DNA of 35,646 nucleotides, taken from positions 1-35,646 of the forward strand of contig JAIXHM010000006.1 of NCBI GenBank assembly GCA_030145825.1, given 5' to 3'. Made by a program: the position numbers and the translations under genes. Under the pieces are notes generated by a model. That model saw only the letters and a program-made list of their open reading frames with translations. It made no database searches and was not told the origin of the DNA. Below are positions 1-9,800 of the stretch, piece by piece (the first letter of the stretch is position 1; the number at the start of each line of letters is the position of its first letter). Source of the DNA: Flavobacterium sp. (GTDB taxonomy: Bacteria; Bacteroidota; Bacteroidia; Flavobacteriales; Flavobacteriaceae).

Positions 1-12
1 TACTTTAAAGTA

Positions 13-384
13 TTATTTAAACTTTTCGATTTTTGCTTTTAACGGAGCCGTTTTTCCTCCTGTAGCGTTCTCAAAACCTTCATTAACAGCATTGATCATT
101 TTTTCAGATGTAATCATTCCTGAAACTATGTCTAATTTAATAGCAGCAGCATCAGCGCTTCCCATAATGTCGGCAGCATTAGATGATTTTTTTGGTAAAT
201 ACAAAGAACCTACATATAAATCTATCCACATTTTTTCTCTAGTTCCAGCACCATTTAAAACTAAATCGTTTCCTTCTACAACTAAAGTATTATTCAGCTT
301 TACTCCAGATACAACTTTTTGAGCATTAACGGAATACACGGTCGAAATCAATAGCAAAACAGCTAGTAAAATTTGTCTTTTCAT
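13..384 (-). CDS. Chalcone isomerase-like domain secreted protein, apparently shortened (possible pseudogene)
   Basis: Signal peptide, then 'GVKLNNTLVVEGNDLVLNGAGTREKMWIDLYVGSLYLPKKSSNAADIM...MINAVNEGF', typical of chalcone isomerase-like proteins; ORF ends IEKFK* where the family usually continues (~190 aa). Confidence 0.7.
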   Translation of the reverse strand: MKRQILLAVLLLISTVYSVNAQKVVSGVKLNNTLVVEGNDLVLNGAGTREKMWIDLYVGSLYLPKKSSNAADIMGSADAAAIKLDIVSGMITSEKMINAVNEGFENATGGKTAPLKAKIEKFK

Positions 385-405
385 AATTTTTTAGATTAAT
401 TTTTG

Positions 406-1332
406 TTAAATATATAAATTTTTTCTTTTCAATCTGTTAATAGTCGCATTTAATTCGAAACCTAATAAAAGCACCATACAGTTGATCCATATATAAAACA
501 TTAGTACAAGAAGTGTACCAATAGACCCATACAATTCATTATATCTAGCAAATTTTTCTACATAAATACCAAATATATAAGAAGATAGAATAATTAATAT
601 TGTTGTTAAAACCGCTCCATAACTAATAAAAGTTATATTAGAAGTTTCTCTAGTACCATATTTGTACAAAATTGATGTGGTAATCAAAATCATTAAAATA
701 ACAAACAAATATCTTCCCCACTCTATTAAATAAACATCGTTTGTTATGAATCCTTTACTCATTATTTTTTGTATAAGTACCTCAAAAAAAACAATAGCTA
801 CGACAGTAATTATCAATATTAAGGAAAGAGCAATTGATATGGCTAATGCAATAAAATATTGTCTAAAAAAACCACGCGTTATGGTAATGTGTTCAGACAT
901 TTCAAATCCGCCTAAAATAGCATTTATTCCATTTGTCATTAAAAAAATAGACAATATAAAACCCGAAGAAAGCAATCCTTTATAACTGTTATTTAAAATA
1001 TCGGTTATAATAGTTTGAATAGCTTCAAAAGTATTGGGCGGAACATTTTGAGAAACAAACTCTAAAAAGTCGTCTTGAAAATTATTTATTGGAATATAAG
1101 GAATAAGGTTCAAGATAAAAAGAGCAAAAGGGAACAAAGCCATAAAAAAACTAAATGCAATGGCACTAGCTCTATAAGAAAACGCTCCTTTCAGAATCCC
1201 CATTACATACATTTCTAAAATATCGTAAAGCGAAAGCCCTTCAAGAGATTTTAAAGTAATTTTCTTTGCTATTAAAACTAGTTGTTTTACAACTGGAATT
1301 TTGTTTAGTTTCTCTTCTATTAGTTCTGACAT
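406..1332 (-). CDS. YihY/BrkB family inner membrane protein
   Basis: 308 aa, multi-TM; 'AFSYRASAIAFSFFMALFPFALFILNLIPYIP' and 'YGSIGTLLVLMFYIWINCMVLLLGFELNA' are YihY-family motifs. Confidence 0.9.
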   Translation of the reverse strand: MSELIEEKLNKIPVVKQLVLIAKKITLKSLEGLSLYDILEMYVMGILKGAFSYRASAIAFSFFMALFPFALFILNLIPYIPINNFQDDFLEFVSQNVPPNTFEAIQTIITDILNNSYKGLLSSGFILSIFLMTNGINAILGGFEMSEHITITRGFFRQYFIALAISIALSLILIITVVAIVFFEVLIQKIMSKGFITNDVYLIEWGRYLFVILMILITTSILYKYGTRETSNITFISYGAVLTTILIILSSYIFGIYVEKFARYNELYGSIGTLLVLMFYIWINCMVLLLGFELNATINRLKRKNLYI

Positions 1333-1335
1333 CGA

Positions 1336-2193
1336 TTAAATCGCTTTTAAACTTAAATCCATATTATAAACAGAATGTGTTAAAGCGCCTGATGAAATAT
1401 AATTAACGCCACACTCAGCATATTTTCTTATAGTTTCCTCATTAATTCCACCAGAAGATTCTGTTAAAGATTGCGTTCCAATTAAATGAACTGCTTCTTT
1501 TGTCATTTCATAATCGAAATTATCTAATAGAATTCTATAAACACCACCAGATTGCAAAATTTCTTTTACTTCCTCTAAATCACGAGCTTCAACAATTATT
1601 TTTAGGTCTTTATTGTTCTCTTTTAAATAATTTTTAGTTTTTTCAATGGCTTTAGTAATTCCTCCAGCAAAATCGATATGATTATCTTTTAGCATTATCA
1701 TATCATATAGAGCAAATCGATGATTTTCTCCACCACCTATTTTAACACCCCATTTTTCTAAAGCTCTGATACCTGGGGTTGTTTTACGAGTATCTAAAAT
1801 TTTAGTATCGGTTCCTTCTAATAAATCAACGTAAAACTTTGTTTTAGTTGCAATAGCACTCATACGTTGCATGGCATTTAAAACTAAACGTTCTGCTTTT
1901 AAAATAGATTGAGAACGACCGTGAACATGAAAAGCAACATCTCCATAAACTACTTCTTGACCATCGTTAATAAAAGTATCCACTTTAATTTCTGGGTCAA
2001 CATATTTAAAAACCATTTTAGCAAACTCAACACCAGCAATAATACCGTTATCTTTTACCAATAACTTTGCGCTACCTTGTGCATCTTCAGGAATACATGC
2101 TAAAGAACTATGGTCTCCATCTCCCACATCTTCTCTAATAGCATTTTTTATAATTATATCCAACTCTTCTTGAAATTGTGCTTCTGAAATCAT
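1336..2193 (-). CDS. nadC: Carboxylating nicotinate-nucleotide diphosphorylase (quinolinate phosphoribosyltransferase)
   Basis: Motifs 'DTRKTTPGIRALEKWGVKIGGGENHRFALYDMIMLKDNHI', 'EARDLEEVKEIL', 'SSGALTHS'. Confidence 0.96.
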   Translation of the reverse strand: MISEAQFQEELDIIIKNAIREDVGDGDHSSLACIPEDAQGSAKLLVKDNGIIAGVEFAKMVFKYVDPEIKVDTFINDGQEVVYGDVAFHVHGRSQSILKAERLVLNAMQRMSAIATKTKFYVDLLEGTDTKILDTRKTTPGIRALEKWGVKIGGGENHRFALYDMIMLKDNHIDFAGGITKAIEKTKNYLKENNKDLKIIVEARDLEEVKEILQSGGVYRILLDNFDYEMTKEAVHLIGTQSLTESSGGINEETIRKYAECGVNYISSGALTHSVYNMDLSLKAI

Positions 2194-2258
2194 ATTATTT
2201 TTTTATTCTAATGCTAAGGTAGGAATTCAAAATAGATTTAAAAAACTTGTATAAAAAA

Positions 2259-2279
2259 ATCCCGAATTTCTTCGGGATT
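2259..2279 (-). terminator. Rho-independent terminator downstream of DUF2853 gene
   Basis: aatcccgaa-tttc-ttcgggatt hairpin; reading the minus strand it is followed by a T tract (plus-strand A7). Confidence 0.75.
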
Positions 2280-2303
2280 AAATCATTTGGATAGGAACGA
2301 TTT

Positions 2304-2645
2304 TTATTTATAAACCGATTCTTTTTTGAAATGCTTTGTTAGCAAATAATAGAAAACTGCTCTGTATTTATTTTTGTTAGATTTACCATATTGATCAATA
2401 ACAGCTGCAATCGCTTTATCTAATTCTGGACCATCTTTTAAACCAAGTTTTTTAATAAGGAAATTATTTTTAACTGTAGCTAATTCTTTTTCATCAGAAC
2501 CAGAAACTGTAGATGAATCTGCATTATAAATTGAAGGACCACAACCAATAGTAACTTTAGTTAATAAATCCATATCTGCAGTTACTCCGCATTTATCCTT
2601 TAAATCGGCTGCATATTTTGTAATTAATTCGTCTCTTTTACTCAT
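2304..2645 (-). CDS. DUF2853 family protein
   Basis: 113 aa 'MSKRDELITKYAADLKDKCGVTADMDLLTKVTIGCGPSIYNADSSTVSGSDEKEL...FYYLLTKHF', resembles DUF2853 proteins. Confidence 0.8.
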   Translation of the reverse strand: MSKRDELITKYAADLKDKCGVTADMDLLTKVTIGCGPSIYNADSSTVSGSDEKELATVKNNFLIKKLGLKDGPELDKAIAAVIDQYGKSNKNKYRAVFYYLLTKHFKKESVYK

Positions 2646-2731
2646 AATTGTACTTTTTAATTGTTATGATTTTACCAAATGTACAATTTTTTAATTAAAT
2701 AAATACATGATATTTGTCAGAAATTAAATTT

Positions 2732-4387
2732 TCATAACAATTTATTAAAGTATTCTTTCAAAACTTTATCATTTATCTTTTCTGGAGTAAAAATTTCTAA
2801 CAAACTTGGACTTTCATTATTAGAAATCAACTTCTCAAAACTCTCAACTAATTCAATTTCATTAGCAGCCGTTAAATAATCAAAGCCATACATTTTACAT
2901 AAATGATTTGCGTTTAATTGATGAGACGTTTCAAAATAAGTATTAAACGTTTCCGTTTCTTTATGACCAGGAAGAATTCTAAAAATTCCACCGCCGCCAT
3001 TATTTACTAATATAATTTTAAAGTTTTTTGGAACATAATTATTCCATAAAGCATTACTGTCGTAAAAGAAACTAATATCACCAGTAATTAGAACTGTTGG
3101 TTTTTTATGAATCACTGAAGCACCAATTGCGGTAGATGTTGAACCGTCTATTCCACTAGTTCCTCGATTGCAAAATACTTCAATTGATTGATTTAAATCT
3201 ACTAACTGTAAATAACGTATAGCCGAACTGTTACTAATTTGTAATTGAATATTATTTGGTAAATTTTGAGCAATAAAATCAAAAACTTTAAAATCTGAAA
3301 ATGGAATATTTTTTACAAACTCTTTTTGTTTTAAAGTTCTAAATTGAATCAAATCTTTTATCCATTTTTTATATTCGCTTTTAATTTGTACTTCATTTTT
3401 ATAAACTTCATTAAAGAATAATTCTGGTGTAGTTTTAAAATGCTTCGTTAAACAACCATAAGTATCATAAGCTCTCCATAAATCGATGTGCCAATGGTTT
3501 TGTGGTTTATATTTTCTTAAAAAAGCTTTAATACGTTTTGAAACCACCATTCCTCCAAATGTTACCAATAAATCGGGTTGAAGATTTTTAAAATCATCTT
3601 CGTTAAAAGGGGTAATTATAGTATCGATATTACTTACAAAATTTTCATGACTAAAATTAGAAGTCTTCTCGGTGAAAACTACTACACTATCATCATTTGC
3701 AAAAGAATCTATTATTTCGTTCGAAATAGTTTTAGGAAATAGTTCGCCAACAAGAATTAATTTTTTCTTTGCTTGTTTCCAAACTGATACAGTTTCTTCA
3801 TTTATCGTTTCAAACTGAAATGTTGTATCAAGATTTTCAATTTTTGGGTTTACCGAACAAATATCTTCCGTTTCATACAAAGGTTCTTCAAAAGGAACAT
3901 TAATATGAACTGGACCTTTTTCAGTTTTAGAAATAGTAATTGCTCTTTGAATCAAAAAATCGTTTTCAGCCGATTCGCTTTCTGTAAGGTTGGCACTAAA
4001 CAAAATATGATTGGCATAAACATTTTCTTGTCTAATGGTTTGTCCGTCTCCAATATCAATTTTATCATGTGGACGATCAGCAGAAATTACAATTAACGGA
4101 ATTTGGCTATAAAAAGCTTCCGAAACTGCTGGATAATAATTTAGTAAAGCTGATCCTGATGTGCAAACAACAGCTGTTGGTTCGCGTAATTGCTGTGCAA
4201 TACCCAATGCAAAAAATGCAGCACAACGCTCATCTACAATACTATAACATTTAAAATTAGGATTATTTGAAAAACCAATAGTTAGCGGGGCGTTTCGAGA
4301 ACCTGGAGAAATTATAATGTGTTTAATTCCTTGTAAACGACAAATCTCAATTACGCTTTGAGCTAAAGGAATTTTTGGATAAATCAT
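2732..4387 (-). CDS. menD: 2-succinyl-5-enolpyruvyl-6-hydroxy-3-cyclohexene-1-carboxylate synthase
   Basis: ThDP enzyme: 'IIISPGSRNAPLTIGF', 'CTSGSALLNYYPAVSEAFYSQIPLIVISADRP', 'NRGTSGIDGSTSTAIGAS', 'LITGDISFFYDSNALWN', 'NNGGGGIFRILPG'. Confidence 0.96.
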   Translation of the reverse strand: MIYPKIPLAQSVIEICRLQGIKHIIISPGSRNAPLTIGFSNNPNFKCYSIVDERCAAFFALGIAQQLREPTAVVCTSGSALLNYYPAVSEAFYSQIPLIVISADRPHDKIDIGDGQTIRQENVYANHILFSANLTESESAENDFLIQRAITISKTEKGPVHINVPFEEPLYETEDICSVNPKIENLDTTFQFETINEETVSVWKQAKKKLILVGELFPKTISNEIIDSFANDDSVVVFTEKTSNFSHENFVSNIDTIITPFNEDDFKNLQPDLLVTFGGMVVSKRIKAFLRKYKPQNHWHIDLWRAYDTYGCLTKHFKTTPELFFNEVYKNEVQIKSEYKKWIKDLIQFRTLKQKEFVKNIPFSDFKVFDFIAQNLPNNIQLQISNSSAIRYLQLVDLNQSIEVFCNRGTSGIDGSTSTAIGASVIHKKPTVLITGDISFFYDSNALWNNYVPKNFKIILVNNGGGGIFRILPGHKETETFNTYFETSHQLNANHLCKMYGFDYLTAANEIELVESFEKLISNNESPSLLEIFTPEKINDKVLKEYFNKLL

Positions 4388-4406
4388 GAGTTTTTATTTC
4401 TTACAA

Positions 4407-4414
4407 CAAAGATA
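4407..4414 (-). promoter_or_regulatory. Bacteroidota -7 element (TATCTTTG) upstream of menD
   Basis: Plus strand caaagata = minus strand TATCTTTG, ~20 nt upstream of menD ATG; matches TAnnTTTG; no clear -33 TTG. Confidence 0.4.
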
Positions 4415-4461
4415 CAAAGTATGAAAGGTTTTAGTATTTTTACTTCATAATTTTTTTAAAA

Positions 4462-4956
4462 ATGTCGATTAAAATTCGTAGTTATAAAGAAGATGATTGC
4501 AAGTCTATTTTAGACATCATCAATTACAATATTCTAAATTCGACTGCTTTGTATGATTACAAACCAAGAACACTTGAAACCCAATTGGAGATTTTTAAAG
4601 ACAAATTAGATAAAAAATTTCCTATCCTTATTGCAGAGGAAAATAATGAAGTAATTGGTTTTGGTTATTACAGCGAATTTAGGTTTAGAGAAGCTTATAA
4701 ATTTACGGTTGAACATTCGGTTTATGCACATCCAAATCATTTAGGAAAAGGAATTGGTAAACTTTTACTCGAAGAATTGATAATACTTGCTAAAAAACAG
4801 AATTTGCATACCATGATAGGTGTTATTGATTCTGAAAATACTGGAAGCATCGCTTTCCATGAAAAATTCGGATTTGTGCAAGCGGGTTTTATAAAAGATT
4901 CTGGTTATAAATTTGATCGTTGGCTTCACTCGGTTTTTATGCAATTAATGCTTTAA
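4462..4956 (+). CDS. GNAT family N-acetyltransferase (phosphinothricin acetyltransferase-like)
   Basis: 'IRSYKEDDCKSILDIINYNILNSTALYDYKPRT', 'VEHSVYAHPNHLGKGIGKLLLEELI', 'NTGSIAFHEKFGFVQAGFIKDSGYKFDRWL'. Confidence 0.92.
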   Translation: MSIKIRSYKEDDCKSILDIINYNILNSTALYDYKPRTLETQLEIFKDKLDKKFPILIAEENNEVIGFGYYSEFRFREAYKFTVEHSVYAHPNHLGKGIGKLLLEELIILAKKQNLHTMIGVIDSENTGSIAFHEKFGFVQAGFIKDSGYKFDRWLHSVFMQLML

Positions 4957-5799
4957 AACCATTTCTTTATTATTTCTAGACCATTCGCTCCAAGAACCCA
5001 CATATAGATTTGGAAAATTATAACCCGCATAATGCATCGCTAAAATTGTATGACATGCTGTAACTCCAGAACCGCAATGCACTATAATATTCTCCGATTT
5101 AAAATTATCTAGAACATCTTTATAAACCTGTTGCAGTTTTTCTTTCTCTAAAAATAATCCATTTGCACCTAAATTATTTGTAAACGGAATATTAATAGCG
5201 TTTGGGATATGACCAGCAATTAAATCTATAGGTTCTGAAATTCCATTATACCTACTTTCTTCGCGAACATCTATTATTTTATAATCCTTATTATCTTTTA
5301 TTTCTTCTATTTTATCAATTAAAATTTGAGGTAAATTCCATTTTTCAATAGGATATTCTGCCACTGATTTCACTTCTACGAATTCATTATCAATTGGGAA
5401 GTTATTTCTCTCGGCATTTGTTAAACCACCGTCTAAAACTTGAACATTCTCATGATTTATTGCTTTCAACATCCACCAAAATCGGGCTGCAGCATTAGCT
5501 CCATTTTTATCATCATACACTACGACATGAGTTGTTGGAGAAATTCCTAATTGACCCAAAACTTTTGCAAAATCTTTTACTTCAGGAAGTGGATGTCGAC
5601 CACCTTCTGCTAAATTTTCTTTGATGTTAGCTAATTGAGTATTAATATCAACAAATAATGCGTTTTTTAAATGTTTCTTTTCATAATTTTCTTTTGCTTC
5701 TTTTCCATTTGAAACATCAAAAATTAAAACTTCTTCCTTCGATTCTAAAAGATTTTGAAGTTCCGCTACGCTAATAATTGGACTAATTTGTATTGACAT
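4945..5799 (-). CDS. sseA: Sulfurtransferase, tandem rhodanese domains, 3-mercaptopyruvate sulfurtransferase-like
   Basis: 'VVVYDDKNGANAAARFWWMLKAINHENVQVLDGG' and active loop 'VHCGSGVTACHTILAMHYAGY' (CGSGVTA, MST type). The MSIQ start (5799) is preferred over the ORF-track start at 5814 because the GPx stop is at 5801. Confidence 0.88.
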   Translation of the reverse strand: MSIQISPIISVAELQNLLESKEEVLIFDVSNGKEAKENYEKKHLKNALFVDINTQLANIKENLAEGGRHPLPEVKDFAKVLGQLGISPTTHVVVYDDKNGANAAARFWWMLKAINHENVQVLDGGLTNAERNNFPIDNEFVEVKSVAEYPIEKWNLPQILIDKIEEIKDNKDYKIIDVREESRYNGISEPIDLIAGHIPNAINIPFTNNLGANGLFLEKEKLQQVYKDVLDNFKSENIIVHCGSGVTACHTILAMHYAGYNFPNLYVGSWSEWSRNNKEMVLKH

Positions 5800-5800
5800 C

Positions 5801-6388
5801 TTATTTTCCTTCAATCCAATTAATTATTTTTTCGTCATTTGGTAATGTTCTTGGAGAAATAATCATTTCTAACTCTCCTTTTTCGTTTAAAAGATATTTT
5901 TGAAAATTCCATTCTACTTCACTATCAGCAACTCCATTCTTAGATTTTTGGGTTAAAAACTGATAAACTTCGTGCATATCATCACCTTTTACAGAAATTT
6001 TGCTCATCATTGGAAACGTAACCCCATAATTGCGTTCACAAAAAGTTGCAATTTCAGAGTCGGTTCCTGGTTCTTGACTTAAAAAGTTGTTAGCCGGAAA
6101 ACCTACAATTATAAAATTTTGATCTTTATATTTTTCGTAAACTTCTTCTAATTGTTTATACTGTGGCGTTAAACCACATTTTGAAGCTGTATTTACAACC
6201 ATTATTTTTTTTCCGGCTAAATCTTTAAAACTAAAAGAATTTCCTTCAATATCATTAACTGTAAATTGATAAATTGATTGTTTTTCCATATTATCTTGAG
6301 CCGTTAATTTTTTATTTAAACTTTCCTGCTGTTTGCAACCAATTATAGTTAAACCAAACATAAACAACTGTGCAATTTTCTTAATCAT
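5801..6388 (-). CDS. Glutathione peroxidase family lipoprotein
   Basis: Lipobox-like 'FMFGLTIIGCKQQ'; 'VNTASKCGLTPQYKQLEEVYEKYKDQNFIIVGFPANNFLSQEPG', 'FCERNYGVTFPMM', 'VEWNFQKYL'; Cys/Gln/Trp/Asn tetrad present. Confidence 0.93.
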   Translation of the reverse strand: MIKKIAQLFMFGLTIIGCKQQESLNKKLTAQDNMEKQSIYQFTVNDIEGNSFSFKDLAGKKIMVVNTASKCGLTPQYKQLEEVYEKYKDQNFIIVGFPANNFLSQEPGTDSEIATFCERNYGVTFPMMSKISVKGDDMHEVYQFLTQKSKNGVADSEVEWNFQKYLLNEKGELEMIISPRTLPNDEKIINWIEGK

Positions 6389-6482
6389 AATTTTATTTTT
6401 CTCAAAGTTACCAAAATAATTAATTTTACATCGTTAAACAATTTTTAAAATTTGTAACTTTAAAAAACTATAAATCTTACAT

Positions 6483-6848
6483 ATGTTCTTCTTTAAAACT
6501 ATTATTTCTTTTTTACAAGACGATGAGTATAGAGATTTACTAATTACAACAGTAATCATCATTTTGGTGGGAACCATGACTTATCATTACTTAGAAGGAT
6601 GGAGTGTTGTAGATTCTCTTTATTTTTCTGTAGTAACCTTAACAACTATAGGTTATGGCGATTTTAGTCCAAAAACAGATGCTGGAAAAATATTCACAAT
6701 TATATATATAGTAGTTGGGATTGGAATGATTTTAAGCTTTATTAATACCATTCAACATCATTATACATACATGCGACATAGAGAACGCAAAGAGCTTTTA
6801 AAAAATAAAAATCGAACTAACTTACATACAAAAAAAAGAGCGGATTAA
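6483..6848 (+). CDS. Two-TM potassium channel family protein
   Basis: Pore helix and selectivity filter 'SLYFSVVTLTTIGYGDFSPKTDAGKIFTIIYIVVGIGMIL'; no cytosolic RCK domain. Confidence 0.9.
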   Translation: MFFFKTIISFLQDDEYRDLLITTVIIILVGTMTYHYLEGWSVVDSLYFSVVTLTTIGYGDFSPKTDAGKIFTIIYIVVGIGMILSFINTIQHHYTYMRHRERKELLKNKNRTNLHTKKRAD

Positions 6849-6862
6849 AATCCGCTCTTTTT
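6833..6862. terminator. Bidirectional terminator between convergent K+ channel and ccsBA genes
   Basis: aaaaagagcggatt-aa-aatccgctcttttt, near-perfect 14-bp stem flanked by A and T runs; 5' arm encodes the channel C-terminus. Confidence 0.85.
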
Positions 6863-9800
6863 TATTTCTTGAAATATTTCTTGTATTTTATGTATGAAAG
6901 TATACTTAATAAAACAGCTATACCTACTGAAACATAAACAAATGTAGGTGTCACTACTTTATCTCCACTTGCATAAGAATGTAATCCTACTAAATAGAAG
7001 TTCACTCCAAAATAGGTCATTAAAATAGAATAAAATGCAAAAACACTCATTACATTGAAAGCCCATCTTCCTCTTAAACCTGGAACTAAACGCGCATGAA
7101 TAACAAACGCATATACCATAATACTGATTAAAGCCCAGGTTTCTTTTGGATCCCAACCCCAGTAACGTCCCCAACTTTCATTGGCCCATTGTCCACCTAA
7201 GAAATTACCAATTGTTAACATCACTAAACCAACTGTCAATGCCATTTCGTTAATATAACTTAACTCATCTATTGCTAGTTTTAATTTATTTTTATTGTTT
7301 TCGTTTACGAAAATTATTAACAACAATGAAACAACTCCTAAAATCATACCTAAAGTAAACGGACCATAACTCGCAACAATTACAGCAACGTGAATCATTA
7401 ACCAATAGGAATTTAATACAGGTTGTAAATTTGCAATCGCAGGATCCATCCAGTTCCAATGTGCTACCATTAAAATCATTGAAGTTACAAATGCTGTTGA
7501 AGCAACTGTAAGTTTCGATTTTTTTCCGAATAAAACACCAAACAACATAGTTGCCCAGGCTACATAAATCATACTTTCATAAGCATCACTCCATGGTGCA
7601 TGCCCAGAAATATACCAACGGGCAATTAAACCTAATGTATGTAAGACAAAAAAGAAAATGATAATTCCATAGAATATATTTACTAATCTGGCTACAAGTT
7701 TTGATTTTGAAAATAATTGTACAATAGCTAATAACAACATTAAAACACCAGCCAGCATATACAAATAAAACAAGCGCTTAAACACATCGTATTTATTATA
7801 TATAATTTCAGCATTAATTTTATCTTCACTTGGCATTACCTCCGCTCCAAAACGAACTTGATATTTATGCAAACCAACTAAAAGAGAATCGGCAAAATTA
7901 TAATCATTGTTTTGAGAAGCTTTTGTAATCGCATCTAGATATATTGGCATTAAACTTCTGATTGTGTCCAATGAAGTTCCTGTTGGTTCTGTAATCTCCA
8001 AGAATGATAACCATTTATTATTGGGATCATTTGGAATAGGATAAACTTTTAAAATTTGTCCGCTTAAAGCACTGTATAACAAGTTAACTCTTTTATCGGT
8101 TTCCTTATAATCTTTTTGGAAATTATTTGGCATGTTTGTTTTGTAAGCCTCATCTAAAAAAGACGACAATTTATAATTTCCCTTTTCATCAAAGAAATCT
8201 ATTAAACGAGCTTTTTTTGTATCTAAAGGAACACCAATTACTTTACGAATACTATCGTTTCCTCTAGTTAAATAAATAATTGGCATATTGTACCAATACT
8301 GAGGAAATTGTGTCATAGAAAGAAATACTTGATCAGAATCCATTCCTTCATAAGTATCGCTTTTAGAAACTTTACGTAATAATTCAGAAGAAAAAGTATT
8401 AATAGGCTTCATTCTTCCACCTTGATCTTGGATTACCATTTTACCAAATCTATCAGCGTGATCTTGTGAAACCTTATATTTATTAATTAATTCTAATGCT
8501 TTTTGTTCGTTTACTGTTTCATGTTCATGATCTTGTGCAAAACTTAAAAATGAAGTAAAGAATATTAGTAAACTTAATGCTGCTTTCTTACTTTCTATTT
8601 TATCGATTTTCTTTTTTAAATCTCCAAAACGCGTATTCTTATCGAACAACATCCACATTAAACCTAAATACAACAAAAAATATCCTAAATAAGTGATGTT
8701 GGTTCCCCACCAATCATGATTAACCGATAAAATCGTTCCTTTTTCATCTGGATCGAAACCAGCTTGAAAAAAGCGATATCCATCATAATCTAAAATATTA
8801 TTCATAAAAACACTATCACGAAATGTTTCTTTTGTTTCATTATTAGTCAATTGAAGAATCGACTTATAAGAAGAATAACTTTTTTCAGTACCTGGATATT
8901 TCTCTGCAATAAAATCTTCTAATTTTAAAGAAAAAGGTAATTCATAAACTTTACTTCCAAAAAATAACGTAAATTCTAAATCGCCAACTTTTACACTTTG
9001 TGGTTCACCTTGTTTTCCTTTTGAGCCTACTAATGTTAGTTTTTCTTCTTTACCTTGCGCAATTACTTTAACTGTTAATGCATCATCAGTTTGTTTATCT
9101 TTAAAATCGCCATTCGATTGCATTTCTAAAACTCCAGTTGTAGCAGGATCTGGAAAAACAAACTGCGTTCCTGCAACATTATAAAGTGAACGTAAATTTA
9201 AAGGTTGAATAGAATCTTTAACAACACTTCCCTTCATTTGATCTGCCATTCGCATAAAATCTCCTTCAAATGGTGTTTGAATAAAGTAAGCACCCTCGTA
9301 TGTTGAAATATTTATTGCACCTTGAGTTTGCTTATTGAAAGCAAAAAGCAGATTGTGTATATTTTGAACTTCTCCAGATTTTAAAAAATGATCATGTCGA
9401 CTTCCTCCACCCGACTCTACCATTTTGATATATAAATCGCCATTTTTATCTTCTTTAAAAGTTTGAGTAGCGTTCATCACAAAATTATCGTATTGAATTT
9501 CAAACGGAATGTTATTAAATTCTCCTTTTATAGAAAAATTATTATTGGTTATAGGTGAAAAATACTGCCAATGATTATCGTAAGTTTTACGTTTCATTTC
9601 ACCATTATATTCTCCATCTACAAAAGCTGTGATATAAGTTTTATCAGAATAAATTGTATTAGAAGCTTCGCCCTCACGAATTGGCATTACACCTTCATAA
9701 CTTATATATCTAGTAATAAAGGCTCCTATAATAATAAAAATAAAAGATAAATGAATAACTAAAATTGACCATTTCTCTTTTTTATGAAGCTGATATTTTT

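Noticed and set aside
92-322. 76-aa plus-strand ORF opposite the chalcone isomerase-like gene
   Set aside because: Antisense shadow of a recognisable coding region; no family features
746-985. 79-aa plus-strand ORF inside the YihY gene
   Set aside because: Antisense to a clear membrane protein; composition is the complement of the real frame
3905-4254. Two overlapping short plus-strand ORFs in menD
   Set aside because: Antisense to strongly conserved menD motifs
5801-6388. 'FPANNFLSQEPG' considered as an altered catalytic site in glutathione peroxidase
   Set aside because: The catalytic Gln corresponds to the one in QEPG, which is intact along with Cys, Trp and Asn; ordinary for Bacteroidota GPx as far as I know
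6959-7174. 71-aa same-strand, other-frame ORF in ccsA
   Set aside because: Overlaps the conserved WWD region of CcsA; out-of-frame artefact
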